Shown here: positions 57,052-64,000 of the stretch, in pieces
How the letters are laid out: each line of letters opens with the position of its first letter
How positions within the stretch are numbered: the stretch's first letter is position 1
DNA from: Rhizopus sp. PT2906
Taxonomy: Eukaryota > Mucoromycota > Mucoromycetes > Mucorales > Rhizopodaceae
NCBI GenBank assembly: GCA_025529335.1
Contig: JAMYHX010000021.1
Span: 62,001 to 126,000, forward strand
DNA length: 64,000 bases
Direction of reading: 5' to 3'
The notes under the pieces: model-generated
What the model saw: the letters and a program-made list of their open reading frames with translations, nothing else
Databases searched by the model: none
Told to the model about the DNA's origin: nothing
Position numbers and translations under genes: made by a program

Positions 57052-58633
57052 CTACATACCTCCTTTTAAGAGATCTTTATAGAGATCATGTAGCCATGCA
57101 AATCGTTGCTTAGTAGATAAAATGGTGGTGATGTCTTGTAGTTCTATAAGTACGGGTGGTATGGGTAATGAAGGAGGTGGATGCTTGAGCATATAGTTAA
57201 CGTCAACCAATGTGTTACGTTTGCTATACTTTACTCTAGGTGGGGGCGGTAACAAAGCCATAATCTGAGGAATAGCCTGTTTGGCTTTATCTGACGCGTT
57301 GTCCGATTTTGTGGACAAGTCAATCATGTTTTTATGTACTTCATATGTAATTGTATGGATGAGGATGAGGGTTGTTCATAGAATCGACGTTGCTGTAGAA
57401 TTTGTCTACTCTATAACATGCCACAGATTGGTATATGTTGAATGGGACGTAGTTGATTGGTTCTGTTAGGGTTTGATTAATTGAAAACCCAATTCTTGAG
57501 CCATTTACGACTGCTGTAAATAAGATCAACTGACAAGGAGACGAAGACAAGACAAATGCTGGAATATCTAAAATGTTTGGATATAGTTTTGAGGACATGG
57601 TAAGGAACTTTTCATAGCTTGACAGTTCAAGTAATTCTTTACATGCTTTTATAAATGAGCTGATGAACTGTATGTCTGTTGTTGTCCCACTGGTTGATTT
57701 CATGTTCATGGTTGTGTCTTTATGTGCCATATTGCTAGCTAAAGAAGTCATAACGGACAATTTCTGTCCCTGCATGCTCATACTAAAATTCTCTTGTTCC
57801 TCTGTTAACTTTTCTATTGGTAGCTGCATATTTGGAAACGCAAATATTTTCGCTTTATCGACTATAATATGATGCTGCACGTCTTTTTTCGTTTCTTCTT
57901 CTAGAATGACAAAAAGGCCAACTTTTACAGATGGCTTATCTATGCTTGGTTGTGATTGTGATAAGCTAATCGGTTTATATATAGTTGAAGCTAAACATAT
58001 CATATGAAGCATATCTTAAAAGTAGCAGAGAACGTAATCTGAAGGTATCCGAAGCTTATCTCCTATGATTTTTTTAATGAATACAGGTTCAGAAAATCTG
58101 TATCCAGAGGTCAGAAAGGGATTTAAATATAGCATTCTATTTTTCTCACAAGAAAAATGTGTTTGTCTTCATCATTAAAGTCGCGGGAAGAGAGTGTTAC
58201 ATCTGTCTTGCTATCATTATCGGTATTGAATTTACAGATCACTGGTGTGTCTTGACCTGGTGCGCTCTTTGAACGTGTTTGATCTGGCTGTGTTGGTTCA
58301 TCCATGGCTGACTCTAAATCTCCAGATGGTTTTTTACTTAATAGCTACGCTGCAGGCTGACTGACTCTACGCGCTTTCTTTTGAATCCCTTCAAGTGCTG
58401 TCTTTGAAAATAGTCCATGGTGTTTTTCTACAATTGTGTTTGTCCTTATAATAGATTCAAATAAATAGCCTAAATTAGATAATTCAGATAAATGCAAATC
58501 TTCAGCTAATTGATCGGCAGTGTCTAAAAATCTTGCTTCAAATTCACTATAGTTTTTTCGTCGAGAGTAAGAGATGACAGGATCATTTTTTATAAGGGAG
58601 TACTGGTGAGCCAGTAGTCCGTGTTTTATTTAA
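57052..58633 (-). pseudogene. Decayed multi-part gene of the LIE-x-Q family
   Basis: Reading the minus strand from 58633, a frame with SYSRRKNYSEFEARFLDTADQLAEDLHL and NLGYLFESIIRTNTIVEKHH runs into a TAG at 58345-58347 and then continues in the same frame to 58123. After a frame change near an A-run (about 58135) the text continues as LYLNPFLTSGYRFSEP, then from 58012 to 57341 as KVGLFVILEEETKK and later ILDIPAFVLSSSPCQLILF. After another frame change, 57327-57052 reads LVDVNYMLKHPP and PPVLIELQD, similar to the IEVQ motif at 55736-56045. The premature stop and frame changes suggest a pseudogene. Introns could explain some changes, not the TAG. Confidence 0.5.
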
Positions 58634-58739
58634 AGTCAACTTGGCCAACGCGCAATTTATAAAGGAAGTGAGATTGATGCTAAAATGATGTTTTTTTTTA
58701 AATATGCAAATGATGAGTAGTGATTATGGAGGATTAAAC

Positions 58740-59345
58740 TCCTTAGTCGAAATTGTAGCTGTTTTCATGATGTAAGCGGAATACCATTTGTTCAAGAGAA
58801 GTGAACATTGTTTGACAGGTGAAATGTGTATCATGGAATACATTTTGCCAATGTGCTTGCCATATGACTTGAAGAGTGCAGCCGAACAGTGGTAAAAGTG
58901 AAATGCTCGAGACAATAGGACTAAGAGTATCGCGACTATTTCTGATATGATATACTGCAATGGTTAACATTGACTGTTGAATATGAGAAAGCGAGCAGGA
59001 GGACCCAGGAAAGAACTTATGGAGAGTCATTGTTCATAGCGCAGCTTTATGAGAACAACTGAAGAGAAAATGGGATATAGTTTCGTCAGCGGGACCACAG
59101 AATGAACACAATACGGAAGGGTGTTGATGTGGAATGAGGACATGAAGGCGTTGTTTGCAAGGGATTGTGCAATGTAGTAAACGATACCACGTATTTTGCG
59201 CTGTTGGAAGGAGCGATAGTCGCCAAAAAGACGTCCACGATGCAGGTGACACGGCAGGTTCATTTGATGCACAGGAACCAAGCTGAAATATTTTATTATT
59301 TTGATCTTTTTGCTGTAGGCTTGGAACTTTGTTCGTTTAGTGAAT
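58740..59345 (-). mobile_element. LINE retrotransposon 3'-end remnant (zinc-finger and C-terminal tail of ORF2)
   Basis: The minus strand encodes FWRLSLLPTAQNTWYRLLH, then CSFCGPADETISHFLFSCSH, the CCHC-type zinc-binding segment that follows reverse transcriptase in non-LTR elements. Next come LHKFFPGSS and IWQAHWQNVFHD, the usual C-terminal tail. The two parts share one frame but are cut by TGA at 59034-59036, where other elements would be expected to have Trp. A frame change is seen near 59252. The reverse transcriptase and endonuclease domains are absent, so this is a dead, 5'-truncated copy, as LINEs normally leave. Confidence 0.7.
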
Positions 59346-60597
59346 AGCATAAACAAGTAAAAATATCCTTGATAAGAGTCTTAGACGCTCTTAAAGTGTT
59401 AAGCAAGCCAAAATCAAAGTGAGTTGGAAAAAGGAGCAAAAGGAATACGCTTGATCTAAGCTTGTCTACTCTGATCTGCCTTAATTTTTAAGATCCTCTT
59501 CAAAGGGGTGTCAGACATCTTTACTGCCGTCACATGTTATCATTTGCTCTCTCTCACATTTTACTCTAAATGGTCTAAAAATAGACGTTATTTTTCTATT
59601 TAAAAATGGAGATAATCGATAAGCCTACGAGATGATGCTTGAGTGCTTATCTACGGATAGGCTTGACTGCGTTCTAACGGACAGACCAGCCTATTCATGT
59701 ATATTGATAGCATGTACAGATATCAAAAGGAAGATCACCCACTGAAGCATCAATACTAACGTCACTCTGTACACGTTCTGCCTTGCCATTACCATAGTAA
59801 CTCAAGTATATGGATTTTACTTTAGCCTTCAGTCAAGAGAAATGACTTGAACGACATAAGAAAAAATCATCAAGTCTTGTCTGCATGGTAATTGTTTCAT
59901 AGACATTTATAAAAAAACGCTTTTATTTTATAACAAAAAATACAGTAAAGCTAAGTTATTACTTGTTGTTGAACAGCAGAATGTATTTACTGTAAGCTTT
60001 ATTCATTAGTTACCATGGTTATGCCACCGTTGCTTTTGTATAAACCATACATATTTTTTTTGTTAAGTTATGCATATGAATAAGACACGTAATTGACATA
60101 ACGTAAAAGTAATACTAGACTTTAAACGTACTATTTACCCTTATTTGACTGATCCTTTTTTATATTTACAATACAGCGAAGTGTCTGTACATGATCTTTT
60201 CTGCTGTTGTCTTTCTTACTTTTGTCTACATAAAGTGCATTAGAGGAATCAATCTATAAAAAAATCGAATAATAAATGATAAATCAAGAAAAAGAAGAGC
60301 ATAACCATTCTGACTAACTGCATTCTATTAAATAAGAGCTACATGAGTATCAAAATAGGCTATGGTAGTAAAAGATGCTATGGAAAGGTCATCCGCTTAT
60401 TCTTTAGGTCTAAGCTTGCCGTTGAGTCTATTTCATGCATAAATGCTGAAACGAACAGTCAATGAGTCTTTTGATATAACAATATAGTACTTAATAGAAA
60501 TCCCTTATTTAGTATAACAATCACATGTATTTTACTTTATTCAGCAAAGTATATGTAATAAAGAAGTTGCTTAAAGCAAAGGTATAAAATAATAATG

Positions 60598-60797
60598 CAG
60601 TCAGACCTCGGTTTTGCCGTAACCTTTGGTGGGTAGATGTAACATTCTAGAATCGAAGTTATTCCAGGGCAGAATGCATATTCCGACAAAGTACGCTTAA
60701 ATAAATAGCCACATCTTATTTTTTCTCATAGAATGATATTCCAGAATTGTGATTATTCCAGGATAGACTATGACTGAATTGAAGTCCTACTGTAGAA
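60598..60797. repeat. Possible MITE-like segment with imperfect terminal inverted repeats
   Basis: The left end begins CAGTCAGACCTCGGTT and the right end, read on the other strand, begins CAGTAGGACTTCAATT (11 of 16 identical). A TA dinucleotide follows the right end, as expected for Tc1/mariner-type insertion. Inside are two direct repeats of about 26 bp (ATTCTAGAATCGAAGTTATT and ATTCCAGAATTGTGATTATT, then CCAGG). No coding content. Confidence 0.35.
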
Positions 60798-61059
60798 CAT
60801 ACGACATGAACATGTGGTAATGATTATTCTGTAATATAAAAGAGTGTCTAGTATTTATATAAAGGCTTTTGAATCCTGTAGTATTTTTTTCTGTTACAAA
60901 ATGATCAAAGCTACTTGCTTTTAATGAAGAAAGAAGGAGGAACAAAACTAAAGACACGTAAGGAAAGAAGCAACGCGTTAGATTTTCCTGAAGTATACAA
61001 ATAGAATATATGTTATACTCGCGTCCAAGAGGTGCACTTTGATTACAACTGCAACAATC

Positions 61060-61088
61060 TTAGCATACACACACACACACACACACAC
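61060..61088. repeat. (CA)n microsatellite
   Basis: Run of CA units in the gene-free stretch upstream of ERF2. Confidence 0.85.
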
Positions 61089-61504
61089 TTATACACAAGG
61101 AAAGAAAAAGTGAAAGATAAGGATGATTTACTGGCAAATTACCTTTTTGTCACGGAAAGAGCTTACTTAAAAAGAATGGACTCACAGCAACATATTTCTT
61201 AAAGAAAAAGTTACAAAGGCTGATGTGTGTAATCTCAATATCAAGGTATTATAAATATTCTACTTGATGCTGTCAATTTGATCTGATTAATTATTGAACA
61301 ACACTTGTACTCCGCTAGCCAATCATATTTACCAAGGAGCTTTAAACGTTCTCTTTATTTGGAAAAGACTGTAACTTTCCCCTCTCTCTCTTTTTTCTCT
61401 CTGTGTAAGGATACAGTGTCCAACAAGCTCTGAGTGATTCTTTCTCCCTATTGAAATACAGCTTAAATTTCCAATTTATTTATTTTTCTTTCAATTAATA
61501 ATCT

Positions 61505-63013
61505 ATGGATGTGCATAAACGACATTCACTATTTAATAGAACACAGGAACAGGCATCATTTACTGTATTTCAACCAGGCTTCTTTAATTCAGAGCTAGAG
61601 CCTGAATCATTAGAAGATTTTGATTTTGAAAAAGCACCTAATCATAATCCAACAGTCAACACAATTACAGAAGAAGACGACCCTATTCCACACTCCTCCG
61701 GTGTTACTTATCATTCTGTTGTCACTAGTTGTGGAAGTGCAGCTCCCATGATAAACCAACAACAGCCGCCGCTACCAGAATCTGTAGAGGAGTATGATAT
61801 GCAGCCTATCTATCAAAAGGTCCTAAAGGAGAGACCAGTCAAAAATTATCAAATATTTCCCGGAAATACTCGATTTCTCTGTGGAGGACGACTGGTGACC
61901 AGTAAAGATTATCGAGCATTTATAATAGCTTTGATCTTGTTTATTACGCCTGCTGCCTTATTTTGCGTATTCACGTAAGTATATTACACATATAGCAAGT
62001 TACAATGTTTAAGTTATATTATAGATGCCCATTCTTATGGAACCAGGTCCATCCAGTGATACCCGTCGTATTTGCTTATTTATTTATACTTGCATTTGCT
62101 TCCATGCTCAAGACATCTTGGACAGATCCAGGGGTAGTTTATAAAAGAAAGACATGTGTAAAGTATGCTAACATATATATATAATATAGATTATACCAAG
62201 AAATCTCGATATACCCCAACAAGAGATGATAGATGAAAATGCCTCGAGTATCCATGCATCCATCATGTCTGATATTGCTCAAAAACAGATTAGAATCAAA
62301 AACACATCATGGTCATTACGTTACTGCGAGACTTGTAAAATATACCGACCTCCTAGAGCAAGTCATTGTCGACAGTGCGATAACTGTGTTGGTAATATAA
62401 GTGGCACTATATATTCATATGACTAAAGATGTGTGTATATAGAGTATGAAGATCATCACTGTATCTGGCTGAATAATTGTGTTGGCAAGCGAAATTATAG
62501 ACCATTTTTCACATTCATCGTCACTTGTGTCATATTATGCATTTATGTCATCGCATTTGATGTTTATTATCTACTTTCGATTGCATCCAGCAGTCCTAAC
62601 CGAGGATTTGGATTTGTATTTTCACAAGCGCCTGTTAGTTTTGTATTATCTATCTATTGTTTCTTTCTTCTCTGGATGGTAGGCGGATTGACAATATACC
62701 ATTGTTCACTTATCATGCGAGGCGTAACTACACATGAACAGGTAATCAAATGTATATATATATATTTAACTGAACAAAACTAAACATATCTTCATAGTTA
62801 CGCAGAGACATTTTTAAATTGACTTATCCTGATCTGGGTGCTAATCCATACAACAAAAGGAATCCTTTAAAAAATATGGTCCAAGTCTTGTGTCAACCAC
62901 AACCCAAAAGGTAAAGAAAAAACAAGTCATAAAAGAGAAAATGCTAATTTGTTATTATGTTTAGCTATCTGCGTAGACGCAAAATGGCAGATCCTGTTAT
63001 CGAAAAGCTTTAA
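61505..63013 (+). CDS. ERF2: DHHC palmitoyltransferase Erf2
   Basis: Erf2 is an ER/Golgi S-acyltransferase which, with Erf4/Shr5, palmitoylates Ras-type GTPases. About 420 aa in at least six exons. Residues 1-125 are a disordered acidic N-terminus. Then come NYQIFPGNTRFLCGGRLVTSKDYRAF, two membrane segments, TSWTDPGIIPRN (the DPG motif), the cysteine-rich domain YCETCKIYRPPRASHCRQCDNCV and, after the next splice, EYEDHHCIWLNNCVGKRNYR with the catalytic DHHC. Two further membrane segments follow, then THEQLRRDIFKL (a TTxE-like motif) and KRNPLKNMVQVLCQP. The window includes the whole gene. Orthology to Erf2 over other DHHC members rests on the N-terminal GNTRFLCGGR motif. Confidence 0.93.
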
Positions 63014-63202
63014 TAATTTTAATACTTGTTTGTATCGCGTAATCAAATGTAAACTACGGTGTTTCTACTTTAAATTCAAATGATGTTAGTGACTTAAAAG
63101 TTAATCGACCTCGGGGGGAACCAATGCCGGGGCATTTAGAGTCAGACAATTTCAAGCTGTTTCTCTTTTCTTTTTTTTTTTTCTCTTTTATCTTTTTTTA
63201 AA

Positions 63203-63959
63203 ATGATAAAGTTTCGATTAGATCCTTTTCCACAGTTTACAGAACTTGTATACAGATCTCTACTAAACGCACGATTCCTTATATTCTCCACGGTGGTAGC
63301 CAAGATTACCTTGGACAAACTCTATAAATATGCAGTGGTATGTCTAGAGTATGTCATGATCTTTGCTTATGTAATAACATCTGTCACAGATAATCAATCC
63401 TTTAGGCTATGATGAAAATGGAGAAGCCATGTTAGATATTCTCGAATACCAATCACCCTCTTCTCCTAATGACGTATTTTATGCACTCAACAGCTATGGA
63501 CCTAAAGGCAGACAAGCTTATTTGACATATTTATTCTACGACGTCATCTTTGTCCTGTCACGCACGATCCCGATTACTGTACTTTGCAGCTATGCATATA
63601 AAAAGGCTCCCGAAGCAATTCGTCCGGGTGTTTGGATAGCTATGCTTAATGCTGCTGTTGACTTGGTTGAATCTTTTTTGATTTTTGTTCTTTTAAACAT
63701 TTTCCCGACACGTGTCGAATCCCTCGAATGGCTTACTGTGTACGTGATTCAGCTCAAGTGGCTTACATTCAAGACAACAATGGTCATTCTATTTATCGCA
63801 TTATTTGTTGCCATCTATTATGGTTTTCATGGTCTCTTGGCCGATAGTGTTCTCATGGATAAAGACAGAGTTGCTGCTAAAGATAACATTCAAAATGTGC
63901 TTCAAAAATCTGCAGCTCGACGTGCAGCCGCTGCTACTGGAGATAAGAAAGATTCATAG
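63203..63959 (+). CDS. Conserved four-pass membrane protein, function unknown
   Basis: Two exons, 63203-63337 and 63390-63959, give 234 aa. Residues from ARFLIFSTVVAKITL onward include a short, weak first segment, and then three stronger ones: DVIFVLSRTIPITVLCSY, AAVDLVESFLIFVLLNIFP and TTMVILFIALFVAIYYGF. The C-terminus is charged, ending KKDS after an Ala/Arg-rich helix (AARRAAAAT). No signal peptide or catalytic motif. I recognise no characterised family; proteins of this length and layout are common in fungal genomes as hypothetical membrane proteins. Confidence 0.82.
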
Positions 63960-64000
63960 TGTACATAGATGAAAGAAAAAAAAAATAGAGAGAGAGAGGT

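Larger units (their letters stand above)
59346..61504. other. Gene-free accessory stretch upstream of ERF2
   Basis: About 2.1 kb with no credible coding frame. It includes a MITE-like segment (60598-60797), a (CA)n microsatellite (about 61060-61088) and, at its 3' end, the pyrimidine-rich promoter of ERF2 (CT-rich from about 61378). Confidence 0.5.

Overview
The window reads as nuclear DNA from an early-diverging filamentous fungus, most probably Mucoromycota and plausibly Mucorales. The evidence is AT-rich DNA, densely packed genes broken by many GT-AG introns of about 45-75 nt, fungal elongation factor 3, an SAM-RA Ste50 adaptor, a complex I assembly factor (NDUFAF5, so respiratory complex I is expected), and an animal-like BRPF-type chromatin scaffold. 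Exon borders were worked out by hand from splice sites, frame continuity and family conservation. No alignment could be run. I saw no tRNA, rRNA, CRISPR array or phage feature.

Layout. 1-12.6 kb: a 33-aa membrane peptide, TAF13 (+) convergent with PEX2 (-), the HtrA-like protease NMA111 (-), a secreted GH81 endo-1,3-beta-glucanase (-), NDUFAF5 (-) and ALG12 (-). 12.7-26 kb: an alpha-arrestin (+), a small CCCH zinc-finger protein (+), what looks like a nuclear copy of mitochondrial ribosomal protein uS3m/Var1 (-), the BRPF/NTO1 scaffold (+), MYG1 nuclease (-), a defensin-like secreted cysteine-rich peptide (-) and a second, PPxY-bearing alpha-arrestin (-). A gene-free stretch of about 2.8 kb follows.

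28.8-47 kb: ribosomal protein eL22 (-), SUMO E1 subunit AOS1 (+), a long disordered protein with an internal repeat (+), phospholipid methyltransferase OPI3 (-), EF-3 (-), STE50 (-), an 83-aa WIP/verprolin-like peptide (-), a BEM46-type hydrolase (+), an Mpr1-like acetyltransferase (+), ribosomal protein eS27 (-) and an MFS transporter (-). 47.9-54.1 kb: a secreted acid-phosphatase-type phosphoesterase (-), nuclear cap-binding subunit CBC1 (-) and an RTC4-domain protein (+).

54.1-61.5 kb is an accessory, repeat-rich island: decayed open frames sharing an LIE-x-Q motif, a possible transposase scrap, a LINE 3' remnant, one copy of a dispersed repeat (the other lies near 31.2 kb) and a MITE-like segment. 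61.5-64 kb holds the DHHC palmitoyltransferase ERF2 (+) and a conserved four-pass membrane protein (+).

Most genes are housekeeping and not functionally linked. Loose themes are arrestin and Ras/MAPK-type signalling (two arrestins, Ste50, Erf2), actin (WIP-like peptide), mitochondrial biogenesis (uS3m, NDUFAF5) and the secreted interface with the environment (GH81, phosphatase, defensin-like peptide). The most unusual items are the nuclear uS3m gene, the minimal WIP peptide, the CS-alpha-beta-like peptide, the fused BRPF architecture and the decayed LIE-x-Q family.
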